Positions 1 to 7,952 of a stretch of 9,696 nucleotides of DNA are shown here, in pieces. The stretch covers positions 1 through 9,696 of the forward strand of contig JARYMR010000051.1 in NCBI GenBank assembly GCA_029907045.1, given 5' to 3'. Positions within the stretch are counted from its first letter, which is position 1, and every line of letters starts with the position of its first letter. The position numbers were made by a program, and so were the translations under genes. The notes below the pieces were generated by a model that was not told the origin of the DNA, searched no databases, and saw only the letters and a program-made list of their open reading frames with translations. This DNA is from Candidatus Bathyarchaeota archaeon (lineage in GTDB: Archaea; Thermoproteota; Bathyarchaeia; Bathyarchaeales; UBA233).

Positions 1-677
1 TTCATTTCATAAGTCACCCAACCCACAAACCCCGTTGCCTTCTTCTTCCTCATAACCGCCAACCGCGTATGCAAATCATACTCGCACACTCCCACATTCT
101 CCCCCAACCATTCTTTATAGGCTACATACTCTTCCTTACTAAACCGTCTACCATCACTAAACAAATTCCAAACCCGCATCAAACCACAAAACACCTTAAC
201 CGCATCAGGAAACATCCAATGAAAACCACTTCCCAAACTACTCAAATAAGTAGGCGACCTAAAAACAAGCCTAAACGCATCAGTAGCCGATGCTTCCTTC
301 TCCAACTCTTCATAACTCTTGCAATTCACCTTCAAAGAAGCAATACGGAAAGTCGTGTCAAAAACCAAAACGCTATTCTGCTTCTGGAAAAAATTAAGCA
401 GATACGTCGCATACTCGTCCTTCAAAAACCTAAAATTAACCCGACACGGAAAATACGGGTCCAACTCATAACCGTTCTCAACACGGCTTCTGCTCTTAAA
501 CCGCAAAGGCGTAACACTGTAAGGCTTAGAAACATTTAGCTCATGCAACAAGCCAGATGCGCTCGGATCCACTTGCCTAACAACATGCAACAACAAACCG
601 CGAGCCACATGACCCGTAAAAAAAGGTAAAACAACCTCTCTTTCCCCATACATCTCCAGACCGATTTCCACAGGCAA
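1..677 (-). CDS. cas6: Cas6-family CRISPR pre-crRNA endoribonuclease (partial, C-terminus beyond window start)
   Basis: An uninterrupted - strand frame runs from about 677 to the window edge (225 codons seen). It reads as a Cas6 RAMP protein: a short first strand, then VLPFFTGHVARGLLLHVVRQ, then LLHELNVSKPYSVTPL near residues 43-58, and GFVGWVTYEM at the last visible residues. Cas6 cuts the CRISPR repeat transcript into crRNAs without metal, which would feed the Cmr complex encoded divergently. By position, H45 and K51 could match the catalytic His and Lys of archaeal Cas6, with H31 near the place of its Tyr; this is inference. The C-terminal glycine-rich loop is probably outside the window. 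A TGA at 686-684 closes the frame upstream. I chose TTG 677 because GGGAG (692-688) lies ten bases upstream; TTG 683, GTG 671 and ATG 653 are alternatives. The sense strand is strikingly poor in C. The family call is fairly firm, the exact start is not. Confidence 0.85.
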   Translation of the reverse strand, partial: MPVEIGLEMYGEREVVLPFFTGHVARGLLLHVVRQVDPSASGLLHELNVSKPYSVTPLRFKSRSRVENGYELDPYFPCRVNFRFLKDEYATYLLNFFQKQNSVLVFDTTFRIASLKVNCKSYEELEKEASATDAFRLVFRSPTYLSSLGSGFHWMFPDAVKVFCGLMRVWNLFSDGRRFSKEEYVAYKEWLGENVGVCEYDLHTRLAVMRKKKATGFVGWVTYEM

Positions 678-740
678 TACCAATCAACTCCCAATAATGG
701 GATTCAACCCAATAACCAATGTACATAAGCATCGGCGCCC

Positions 741-750
741 TTATAAAATA
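741..750 (-). promoter_or_regulatory. Candidate TATA box for cas6
   Basis: Read on the - strand this is TATTTTATAA. It resembles an archaeal TATA element and lies about 65-70 bases upstream of the chosen cas6 start, which would give transcription starting near 716-720 and a leader of roughly 40 bases. No clear purine-rich BRE precedes it. The call rests on sequence and position only. Confidence 0.4.
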
Positions 751-870
751 AAGGCAAGAACTTCTGTCATAACGTGGGCTGATACTTTCCTCTATGGTTT
801 GCTATCATGCCTTAGGAGATAGACTATTGAATTAGATATCTGATAGGAACGCACTGTAAACCCACTTAAT

Positions 871-878
871 TTTAAATA
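871..878 (+). promoter_or_regulatory. Candidate TATA box for the cmr operon
   Basis: TTTAAATA sits in an AT-rich stretch (866-887) about 35-42 bases upstream of the cmr1 ATG. With archaeal spacing, transcription would start near 900-905, giving a short leader of about ten bases. The only upstream ribosome-site candidate is a weak GGGA at 901-904, which fits a short or nearly absent leader. This is inferred from sequence alone. Confidence 0.4.
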
Positions 879-912
879 GTTAAATTCAAGAAATAAAGTT
901 GGGAACTGTTTA

Positions 913-2151
913 ATGGAAATGAAATTCACTATTGAAGCCGTTACACCCATATTTATTGCTGGTGCAGACCAAAGAAGCATAGAAAACGAGGGATTACGGG
1001 CTCCCTCATTAAGGGGGCTGATGAGGTGGTGGTTTAGAGCTTTAGCTGGCGATTATTTAGGAGATAGTCTGAGACATCTCAAAGAGGCTGAAAGTGAAAT
1101 TTTTGGGTCTTCTAGCTTAAAATCTAAAGTACTTTTACGAACATCATGTGCAGACTCGCCTGCTGGTATTACAAAAGAGTACCGCACATGGAAAGAAGCT
1201 ACTGTATGGAGTAACTACGTCGATTATTTGTTCTTCTCGTGTTTAGATAAAAGAAAGGATAGAAGAACCAATCTAATAAAAGTGATATCCCGTCCTTATT
1301 ATCCTGAGAAATCTACATTTGAGATTGATATTTTTGGATACCAGAACGAATTAAAAGTAGCTCTTGCGTCTTTATGGGCGCTGATCTACTTAGGCGGTCT
1401 CGGTTTTAGAGCAAGGCGAGGTTCTGGTTGTCTTAAGGTCAAAAAGGTTGAAGGCGACACTTACGGACTAAATTTTATATGTGATGACCCGAAGAAATTG
1501 GAAGAGTTCCTAATAAGGAACATAAACAAGGCTCTCAACTCTGTAGGAGAATGGCTCAAAACCAAGCAATACATCAGCACAGTTCCAACTTCGCCCAAAT
1601 ATGCCATATTGTCTCCGCATCATTCGGCTTTGTTCATTAAGAAAGTGTATAGTAAAAATTGGATCTCAGCTCTTGATGAAATAGGTAAGTGGTATATCGG
1701 CCAAAGACAAGAAAGAAGATTTGTGGGTGGATTTAGGGCAGATCTTGCAGATTACAATTTCTCTCATGCAATTGGAAACGCAATCCGGAATGGAAATATC
1801 TCATCAGACAAAGAGAGGCGACCCTACTTAGGTCTTCCAATAACGTACGCCACATACAAAGCCACATTAATAGGGGAGAATTTTGACAGAAGGGCTTCAC
1901 CACTGATATTTGGTGTTTATGAGATTAACGGTAATTATGTCCCACGGATTCTACTCTTTAAGTCCCCGTTCCTGAAAGACTTCACTGGGAACTTTGTGAT
2001 AAAGAAGAAAATAAGACGGGATGAAGGAGAATCAGAAATCACGTTAGAGACACATTTACCTAACAACAAGATTTTCGGTAAAATAATGAAAGATGCATTT
2101 GAAGATTTGAAAGCATCTAATTGGCAGATAATTTGGGGGTCAATAGAATGA
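913..2151 (+). CDS. cmr1: Type III-B Cmr complex RAMP subunit Cmr1
   Basis: This 412-residue protein is the Cmr1 subunit, which sits at the head of the type III-B effector complex and contacts the 3' end of the crRNA-target duplex region. The N-terminal strand FTIEAVTPIFIAG (residues 5-17) is the typical first RAMP strand. It is followed by RAPSLRGLMRWWFRA (29-43), the Cmr1 signature helix, and GGLGFRARRGSG (161-172), the glycine/arginine-rich RAMP loop. The start could be ATG 913 or ATG 919; both give a normal N-terminus and I used the first. It is the first gene of the operon, and its stop overlaps the cmr2 start in an ATGA arrangement (2148-2151), suggesting coupled translation. No truncation is seen. 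Confidence 0.93.
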   Translation: MEMKFTIEAVTPIFIAGADQRSIENEGLRAPSLRGLMRWWFRALAGDYLGDSLRHLKEAESEIFGSSSLKSKVLLRTSCADSPAGITKEYRTWKEATVWSNYVDYLFFSCLDKRKDRRTNLIKVISRPYYPEKSTFEIDIFGYQNELKVALASLWALIYLGGLGFRARRGSGCLKVKKVEGDTYGLNFICDDPKKLEEFLIRNINKALNSVGEWLKTKQYISTVPTSPKYAILSPHHSALFIKKVYSKNWISALDEIGKWYIGQRQERRFVGGFRADLADYNFSHAIGNAIRNGNISSDKERRPYLGLPITYATYKATLIGENFDRRASPLIFGVYEINGNYVPRILLFKSPFLKDFTGNFVIKKKIRRDEGESEITLETHLPNNKIFGKIMKDAFEDLKASNWQIIWGSIE

Positions 2152-4721
2152 TGGGAGAATTCTGGCAGAGCAAGATCAAAGCTTTCCTTCACGATCCTCC
2201 AGATAAGGCATTAATATTATTTCACAAACCGCATGAAAGCAAAAGAGACGAAATTTTGCGAAAATTGGGTCTTGAATATGATGACAGGCGACTAGATTTA
2301 GCCGACCATATCGCATCAGCCATGCAAAGATTGGATATCCCTGAAGAATTTAGAATGAATGATGCGAAAAGCTGTGACGGACATATCTGCTTTAAAGGTT
2401 TGTTTAAACCAGTATTCAAGCATACGTTGTCTGGCAAAGAAGAGAGTTTTCAGGAGATAAGGGATTTCATAGCTGCTCATGGCTATGAAAAAGCCTTAGA
2501 GAAGTATGAATTTCATATAGAAGAGATAGCGCCTCTTGTTGACAAATCAGACTGGAAGAGAACATACTTTGCAATCTGGAGATTCCTGCCTGAAAAATAC
2601 CAGCTTGGATATTCTTTACCGGCAGATACAAGGATTCCCGACCATAATATATGGGATCATCTGGATGTTACGGCAGCGATCAGTTCTTGTTTAGGCGATC
2701 TGGGACTGTTTGCGATTAAAATGCCCGCTGTGCAGGAGTTCATCTCTCATTCGAGGAAACTGTCCGATCTGTGGGCGTCAAGCCACTTATATTCGGCTCT
2801 TATCTTTGAAGGAATAAAAGCAATAGCGGATGAGTTGGGACCTGACGTCATCATCTATCCGAATCTAAGAGGGAACCCCTTATTCGACCTTTTCCTGATA
2901 GAAAAGTTTCAGGATATGCCTCACGAGCATATTGACGTGAATAAAGTAAGGGTAAAGGTGGTTGCCGCAAACTTACCGAATACTTTTCTCTGTTTTATTC
3001 CCGTTAGCAAGGCCGAAAGCTTTGCCAAGAGATGCGAAGAGTCCATCCGAGAGAAGTGGAAGGAATTTTCCAATAGAACTAAAGACTTGTTAAAAGGAAA
3101 TAATATTATAGGACTTGATGAGGAGTTATGGAATAAGCAGGTTGAAGATTCGTTATTTGTATCAAAGGGATGGATAAAATTTCTCAATTTTGACAGTTAT
3201 AACGGGATAAAAGAATCTATTCCAACAGATCTGAGAGATAAGGAAGATAAATGGCTCATGTGCGTTGAAGATGTCGAAAGAAGGTCGAATTATGGCCATT
3301 TCTATCTTCCAACCTATGAACTTTTAGGAACTATTCTAACCCAGAACTCAAGGCTTTGGGAGGCGTGGGAAGAAAAGCCTATAACAGGTAGAAAATGTTT
3401 GATGTGCGGCTTAAGAAGTGCGATTATAGAGAGGAAAAGAGACGAAGAGAATAGGTTAATTTTCCGTTCCTGGACTACTGAAGGATGGAAAGAACAAAAG
3501 GGCATAGACGAGGCCTTTCTAAAGGTGGGGGAGAGACTTTGCGCTGTATGTGCTATTAAAAGACTCTATCGAGAGATATTCAGAAAAGTTTACGGAACAA
3601 ATGCTCCAACATTTGAATCTGTTGTGGAGATTGCGGGAAAAAAGTTTATAGATAAAATAGAGACTGAAAGAGAATTTTCTCTGGTAAAGAGAGTGGATAT
3701 TGAGCTTATCTATGAACATGAATGGGAATCAGAGGATAAGAGGAAAACGACGATAAAGGAATTGGAGGCAAAATTGAAAAAGAACGGGAGGAACATAGAA
3801 GATCTGAAGAGTAAACTCGAAGAGTTGTGGGAAACTGTAAAACCAAACAAGTACTACTCAATCTTAATGATGGATGGCGACAGAATCGGTAAGATGCTCT
3901 CCGGGGAAAATCTTCCAAATTTTACTGAATTCCTTCATCCGGTATTCGAAAATAAGATAAAAGAATCTCTGGGACGAGGACAGTTAATAGGAATGAAAAG
4001 GATTCTGCATCCCTCACTACACATAGCGATAAGCAGCGCGATGAAAGATTTTTCGATACACAAAGTGCCTGAAATCATTAATAAAAACGATGGGTTCCTA
4101 ATCTATTCTGGTGGAGACGACGTTCTTGCTCTCTTTGCCGCAGATAAAGTTCTAAACGTAGCCAAAGAGTTGCAGGATTATTTTAGGAAAGATTTCTACG
4201 ATTTCCATGAGAATAGCAGCAAGAAAAGACTCACAGGTCTCGGGAAACATGCAAGCATGAGCGCAGGCATAGTCTTTGCTCATTACAAATATCCACTATA
4301 CGATGTCATAGAAAAAGTAAGAGAGGCGGAAAAAAGCGCAAAGACCAATTATGGAAGAAATGCATTCTGTATGACTTTCATAAAGCACTCCGGAGAAGTG
4401 TTGACAACTAGCGGAAAATGGGACGTTGTTGATAACTTAAATTCTATCGCAAACGCTCTAGTAAGTGAAAAAGTCTCCCACCGTTTCATTTATGACCTTA
4501 TGGATGCTTCGAGAACTCTAAATGGAGACATGCTCAAGGCAGAAATAAAAAGGCTTCTGAAGAGAAGGAAAACAGAAAAGGCTACTGATGAAGAGATCTC
4601 CGGTATTTACGGAGAGATTGCTTGTTTGATTGACAAATACCAAGCAAAGGAATTACCTATTGAAGATGTTGGGAAAGCATTGAAGATACTTTATGATGCT
4701 TATAGAGGCGGGTTGGAATGA
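2148..4721 (+). CDS. cmr2: Cas10 (Cmr2), large subunit with HD nuclease and cyclic-oligoadenylate synthase motifs
   Basis: This is the large signature subunit of type III-B complexes, 857 residues from ATG 2148. That start overlaps the cmr1 stop by four bases and has GGGGGT just upstream; ATG 2151 is also possible. A more distant in-frame TTG at 2121 lies inside cmr1 and is unlikely. Visible parts in order: HDPPDK (H15-D16), the HD motif, with ADHIASAM downstream; two C-x2-C pairs, CLMC (417-420) and CAVC (465-468), forming the zinc site; the first palm motif MDGDRIG (575-581); and SGGDDV with GGDD at 655-658, the catalytic motif that makes cyclic oligoadenylate from ATP on target RNA binding. 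A helical C-terminal domain follows, rich in Lys and Glu. Both enzymatic motifs look intact, so DNA cleavage and signalling are both predicted. It overlaps cmr3 by four bases. Confidence 0.95.
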   Translation: MMGEFWQSKIKAFLHDPPDKALILFHKPHESKRDEILRKLGLEYDDRRLDLADHIASAMQRLDIPEEFRMNDAKSCDGHICFKGLFKPVFKHTLSGKEESFQEIRDFIAAHGYEKALEKYEFHIEEIAPLVDKSDWKRTYFAIWRFLPEKYQLGYSLPADTRIPDHNIWDHLDVTAAISSCLGDLGLFAIKMPAVQEFISHSRKLSDLWASSHLYSALIFEGIKAIADELGPDVIIYPNLRGNPLFDLFLIEKFQDMPHEHIDVNKVRVKVVAANLPNTFLCFIPVSKAESFAKRCEESIREKWKEFSNRTKDLLKGNNIIGLDEELWNKQVEDSLFVSKGWIKFLNFDSYNGIKESIPTDLRDKEDKWLMCVEDVERRSNYGHFYLPTYELLGTILTQNSRLWEAWEEKPITGRKCLMCGLRSAIIERKRDEENRLIFRSWTTEGWKEQKGIDEAFLKVGERLCAVCAIKRLYREIFRKVYGTNAPTFESVVEIAGKKFIDKIETEREFSLVKRVDIELIYEHEWESEDKRKTTIKELEAKLKKNGRNIEDLKSKLEELWETVKPNKYYSILMMDGDRIGKMLSGENLPNFTEFLHPVFENKIKESLGRGQLIGMKRILHPSLHIAISSAMKDFSIHKVPEIINKNDGFLIYSGGDDVLALFAADKVLNVAKELQDYFRKDFYDFHENSSKKRLTGLGKHASMSAGIVFAHYKYPLYDVIEKVREAEKSAKTNYGRNAFCMTFIKHSGEVLTTSGKWDVVDNLNSIANALVSEKVSHRFIYDLMDASRTLNGDMLKAEIKRLLKRRKTEKATDEEISGIYGEIACLIDKYQAKELPIEDVGKALKILYDAYRGGLE

Positions 4722-5881
4722 ACCGGATATTTGTAGAACCGCTTGACGTTTTGCTATTTAGAAGCGAAAGGCCTTTCACGGCAAGGGAGACGCATATGGC
4801 GAAGATGGGGGCCATTTCGCCTTCAGTTTTTGAGGGAGCAATCAAATCCAAAATATTCTATGATTTCTGCAAAGAAAAGGAATTCTCTCCTGCAGAATTC
4901 CAACGTATCAGGAATGAAGGCGAAAATGCATTTAGGAAGCGAGTTGATGAAAAGCTAAGTGAGAATAACGATTTAAGGGAAATTTTAGAATTTATCGGCC
5001 ATCCAACAGTAAGTAAAAGGAATCAAATAATTGTAAGAGGCGTATTCTTTGCAAGAGAAGGAGAGTATCAAGAACATTTTCCCATTCCTAATGATATAGT
5101 GAGAAAGGACGAAGAGATAGTCAAATTAGAGCCCAAAGAAAATATTAGAGGAAATGTTAGTTATGGAAGCCCTGTTAGCATCGCCTTAAGCAAGTATTTT
5201 CACATAGAGAATGTGGATGGATTGATGATTTTTGATGAACTTGTAAAGTATTTGAAAGGCTGCATCCCAGAAGTACAAAAGGTGGAACATATAGGTAAGA
5301 AGTTGTCGAAGCCTTACTTTAAAGAAACCAGAACAGGAATTGAATTAGAAAAGGGTAAAAAGAGAACTTTGGAAGAAGCACTTTATGTTGCAGAGTTTCT
5401 TAGAGTCATTGAGAAATGGGGATTTACCGTGTGGTACGAGGCTCCTAATAACATTTTATCAGAAAAAGGAATTATTAAATTGGGCGGCGAAGGAAAAGGC
5501 GCAGTGTATAACAAAATCGATGAAAAAACCTTTGACTTCTCGTCGCAATTGATCGACGAAATAAACAGGGAAAAGAAGTTTAAGCTATATCTTCCAACCC
5601 CCTCCCTCTTCAATGGTTGGAAACCACCTGTTGAGGAAATCAAAAAGGTCTTTGGTGTGGATAGATTAATGATCATTTCTGCTCTTCCTGGAAAATCTAT
5701 CTATATTGGAGGTTATGATTTTGCCCTAAATAAAGAGAAACCACTAAGGAGATGGGTCAATGCTGGTGCAATTTACTATTTCCGGTTTGAAGGAAAAATT
5801 AGACGGGATTTGCCGATTCCTATAAAGATTTTAAATGACAGTAATATAGAGATGAGATGCGGATTTATAGGGAGGTGGTAA
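4718..5881 (+). CDS. cmr3: Type III-B Cmr complex RAMP subunit Cmr3
   Basis: Cmr3 (387 residues) sits beside Cas10 at the foot of the complex and holds the 5' handle of the crRNA. The N-terminus has the Cmr3 pattern FVEPLDVLLFRSERPF (5-20), then GAISPSVFEGAIKS (31-44). Near the C-terminus are PTPSLFNGW, GKSIYIGGYDF (325-335) and NAGAIYYF (348-355), which correspond to the glycine-rich strand-loop region of the family. The ATG overlaps the cmr2 stop (ATGA), a common sign of coupled translation in cmr operons. Length is normal for the family and no break is seen. Confidence 0.92.
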   Translation: MNRIFVEPLDVLLFRSERPFTARETHMAKMGAISPSVFEGAIKSKIFYDFCKEKEFSPAEFQRIRNEGENAFRKRVDEKLSENNDLREILEFIGHPTVSKRNQIIVRGVFFAREGEYQEHFPIPNDIVRKDEEIVKLEPKENIRGNVSYGSPVSIALSKYFHIENVDGLMIFDELVKYLKGCIPEVQKVEHIGKKLSKPYFKETRTGIELEKGKKRTLEEALYVAEFLRVIEKWGFTVWYEAPNNILSEKGIIKLGGEGKGAVYNKIDEKTFDFSSQLIDEINREKKFKLYLPTPSLFNGWKPPVEEIKKVFGVDRLMIISALPGKSIYIGGYDFALNKEKPLRRWVNAGAIYYFRFEGKIRRDLPIPIKILNDSNIEMRCGFIGRW

Positions 5882-5882
5882 G

Positions 5883-6764
5883 ATGTTTGAAAGAACGTTA
5901 GTAATGTACATCTATGCTGAAACGCCCATTCACCCAGGAAGCGGTACTACAATTAGTGGAACCGTGGATCTGCCCATACAAAGAGAGAGACATACAGAAT
6001 TTCCAATTATTCAAGGTTCCTCGTTAAAAGGCGTTCTAAGGAATGGTGCTAAGGCTGTGACAATCAACGAAAAGTATATAGATAAAATCTTTGGAGAACC
6101 AGACAGAATAGGTGGCGTAACAATAACTGACGCTAGAACATTAGCTTTCCCGGTAAGAACATTAAAGGGTGTTTTCGGCTGGATAACTTGTCCTTTAGTG
6201 TTAGAACGATACAAGAGAGACTTATTATTGGCCGGAGCCAAGGCAGATTGGGAAACACCAAAGCCGAGCGAGGATAGTAAAGTTATTGCTTTAAGCAACT
6301 CTAATTTAAAAGCAAATGAGTATATTTACGTAGAGGACTTGCAACTTGGAGTAGAAGATGCTGAAGATGAAAGTCTTGAAAAGCTAATCGAGGACATATT
6401 GAAGGGAATACCAGATTCGGCAGAGTACAAGGAGCTGCGAGATAAGTTCAAAAAGGACTTAATTGTTATGTCGGATGATGTTTTTAGAGACTTGACGCTC
6501 TTGACTACAGAGGCTGCTACACGGATTAGAATAGGAGAGACTGGCACAGTTGTGCATGGCGGGTTGTGGTCCGAAGAATATCTTCCTAGTGATACTCTTT
6601 TGTATTCTTTGATCTTAATTCCGAGTAGACTAGAAGACTTAAAGCCAGAAGATGCAAAAAATGAGCTGATTAAGTACAATGAGAAAATTCTCCAAATAGG
6701 TGGAGATGAAACTATAGGAAAGGGTTTTGCAAGGCTAAAAGTCGTAAGTAAGGAGGGAAGATAG
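5883..6764 (+). CDS. cmr4: Type III-B Cmr complex backbone subunit Cmr4, target-RNA nuclease
   Basis: Cmr4 (293 residues) is the repeated backbone subunit that lines the crRNA and cuts bound target RNA at regular six-base steps. Diagnostic parts are HPGSG (17-21), VDLPIQRERHT (28-38), PIIQGSSLKGVLRN (41-54), and the glycine-rich loop GGDETIGKGFARL near 273-285. By alignment in mind, D29 in VDLPIQRE matches the catalytic Asp known from Pyrococcus Cmr4, so target RNA cleavage is predicted intact. A strong GGAGGTG ribosome site (5872-5878) lies within the end of cmr3, and only one base separates the genes. This strong site may help make the extra copies needed for the backbone (inference). Confidence 0.95.
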   Translation: MFERTLVMYIYAETPIHPGSGTTISGTVDLPIQRERHTEFPIIQGSSLKGVLRNGAKAVTINEKYIDKIFGEPDRIGGVTITDARTLAFPVRTLKGVFGWITCPLVLERYKRDLLLAGAKADWETPKPSEDSKVIALSNSNLKANEYIYVEDLQLGVEDAEDESLEKLIEDILKGIPDSAEYKELRDKFKKDLIVMSDDVFRDLTLLTTEAATRIRIGETGTVVHGGLWSEEYLPSDTLLYSLILIPSRLEDLKPEDAKNELIKYNEKILQIGGDETIGKGFARLKVVSKEGR

Positions 6765-6765
6765 T

Positions 6766-7146
6766 ATGCTCAGAAGTTTAGAGCAAGAAAGAGCAAGATT
6801 CTCATGGGATTGTGTAAACGGAGTAAAAGCACTGAAGGATGAGGATATAGAAGAAAAATACTCTTCTTATGTAAAAAGAGCGCCTGCACTTATTCTAACT
6901 AATGGGCTTGGGAATACGCTTGCTTTTTATAGATCTAAAGACGAAAAGGCATACAAATTGCTTTATGAACACATTAACGGTTGGTTTAAGAAAAAATGTC
7001 ATATAAATCAAGATGTAATTGAATGGTTAATATCTGAAAACACTTCATCTTTAGACATTTTTAGAGTAACAAAGGAGATTCTCGCACTTCTAAGTTGGAT
7101 GAAGAGATTCGCAGAAGCTGAACTAAAAGGTGGAGAAAGTGAGTAG
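6766..7146 (+). CDS. cmr5: Type III-B Cmr complex small subunit Cmr5
   Basis: Cmr5 (126 residues) is the small all-helical subunit that forms the inner filament of the complex beside the Cmr4 backbone. The opening RSLEQERARFSWDCV is characteristic (AR-x-AW-like start), followed by YSSYVKRAPALILTNGLGNT (34-53), the conserved helix where Cmr5 proteins carry a P-x-LI-x-NGL pattern. The rest is charged helix. It follows cmr4 by one base with a GGAGG ribosome site at 6752-6756, and its end overlaps the start of cmr6. Length is normal. Confidence 0.9.
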   Translation: MLRSLEQERARFSWDCVNGVKALKDEDIEEKYSSYVKRAPALILTNGLGNTLAFYRSKDEKAYKLLYEHINGWFKKKCHINQDVIEWLISENTSSLDIFRVTKEILALLSWMKRFAEAELKGGESE

Positions 7147-7942
7147 CGATTATTTCTTTCTCCTTCCAGAGGTTCAATCGAATAAGGCCAAAAAGGTTAT
7201 TGAAAACATGGTTAGTCAAAAGTTTCCATTGAATATAGGTCTATTTTTTGATAAGTACGTAGCCTGGTACGAAGAAAGGGATAAAAAGAAATGTGAAATA
7301 AGAAAGCAGATATTTCTGCTGAGAAAAGATCAAGCATTAAGAATTCCTTTTCATTTAATCCCTCTTGATCTTTGTGAAAATTACAGAAAGAGATTTGAGC
7401 TTCTCATTGATAACTTGGAAGCCCTCAATTACAAGACTGGTAAACTCGATTTAAAGCCAAGATGGCGACTTGCGATAAACCTTGGCGCTGCAAGCGTATA
7501 TGAAACCTCTCTGCTTTTTCACAGAAATTATGGGGTATCTGTGATCCCTGGAAGTGCCGTGAAGGGTGTTGTTCATCATTATGCTGAAGAGTATAGAAAA
7601 ATATCTGAAGCTGAAGCGGCTAAAATATTTGGTAGGCAAGATAAGAAAGGAGAAGTAATGTTTTTTGATGCACTACCTATTATTGACCAGAAGAGGGACT
7701 TTATTGTTCTCGATGTTATGAATGTTCACTATGGTGACTACTATCAAAAAGGCGAAGCTCCAGGGGACTGGATGAATCCGAATCCAGTGTTTTTCTTGAC
7801 AGTTGAGGGAGTAAAATTCAGATTTACTGTAGCATCAAAGGATGAAAAACTAAAAGAAAAAGCAGTAGAACTTTTGAAAGAAGCTGTTTCAACGATGGGT
7901 ATAGGTGCAAAGACGTCTGCTGGCTATGGATATTTTGAATAA
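7139..7942 (+). CDS. cmr6: Type III-B Cmr complex RAMP subunit Cmr6
   Basis: Cmr6 (267 residues from this start) caps the Cmr4/Cmr5 filament near the 3' end of the crRNA. The core holds LAINLGAASVYETSLLFHR, then IPGSAVKG (136-143), the conserved RAMP motif, then the Cmr6-typical VMNVHYGDYY and DWMNPNPVFFL. It ends with GIGAKTSAGYGYFE (254-267), the glycine-rich loop that normally closes Cmr6. There is no good ATG. GTG 7139 has GGTGGAG just upstream, while in-frame GTG 7130 (three residues longer) has no ribosome site, so I prefer 7139. The start overlaps cmr5 by eight bases (17 with the alternative), consistent with coupled translation. Confidence 0.92.
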   Translation: MSSDYFFLLPEVQSNKAKKVIENMVSQKFPLNIGLFFDKYVAWYEERDKKKCEIRKQIFLLRKDQALRIPFHLIPLDLCENYRKRFELLIDNLEALNYKTGKLDLKPRWRLAINLGAASVYETSLLFHRNYGVSVIPGSAVKGVVHHYAEEYRKISEAEAAKIFGRQDKKGEVMFFDALPIIDQKRDFIVLDVMNVHYGDYYQKGEAPGDWMNPNPVFFLTVEGVKFRFTVASKDEKLKEKAVELLKEAVSTMGIGAKTSAGYGYFE

Positions 7943-7952
7943 GTGAAATAGG

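Larger units (their letters stand above)
678..912. promoter_or_regulatory. Divergent intergenic region between cas6 and cmr1
   Basis: I see no convincing gene in this stretch. It separates the divergent cas6 and cmr1 starts and must carry both promoters. The outer parts hold AT-rich boxes facing each gene (741-750 and 871-878). Between them lies a cluster of GATAG/CTATC words at 802-806, 818-822 and 842-846, plus TATC-T-GATA at 837-845. That cluster could be an operator, but nothing proves binding. Confidence 0.5.

Noticed and set aside
69..539. Open reading frame of 156 codons on the + strand
   Set aside because: It lies antisense to cas6, has a low-complexity Thr/Lys/Arg/Pro/Gln composition caused by the C/A-rich strand, and shows no recognisable domain.
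741..750. TTATAAAATA read as a + strand promoter for cmr1
   Set aside because: It would leave a leader of about 140 bases, whereas an AT-rich box at 871-878 is better placed. On the - strand it suits cas6.
678..912. Possible CRISPR repeats or leader in the cas6-cmr1 gap
   Set aside because: No 25-40 base unit recurs with spacer-like intervals; only five-base words repeat.
792..980. Small - strand frame of 62 codons across the intergenic region and the cmr1 start
   Set aside because: It overlaps the cmr promoter and the cmr1 start antisense, has no ribosome site that stands out and no family resemblance.
4743..4958. Second + strand frame of 71 codons inside cmr3
   Set aside because: It is fully contained in the well-supported Cmr3 reading frame, and its translation resembles no protein family.
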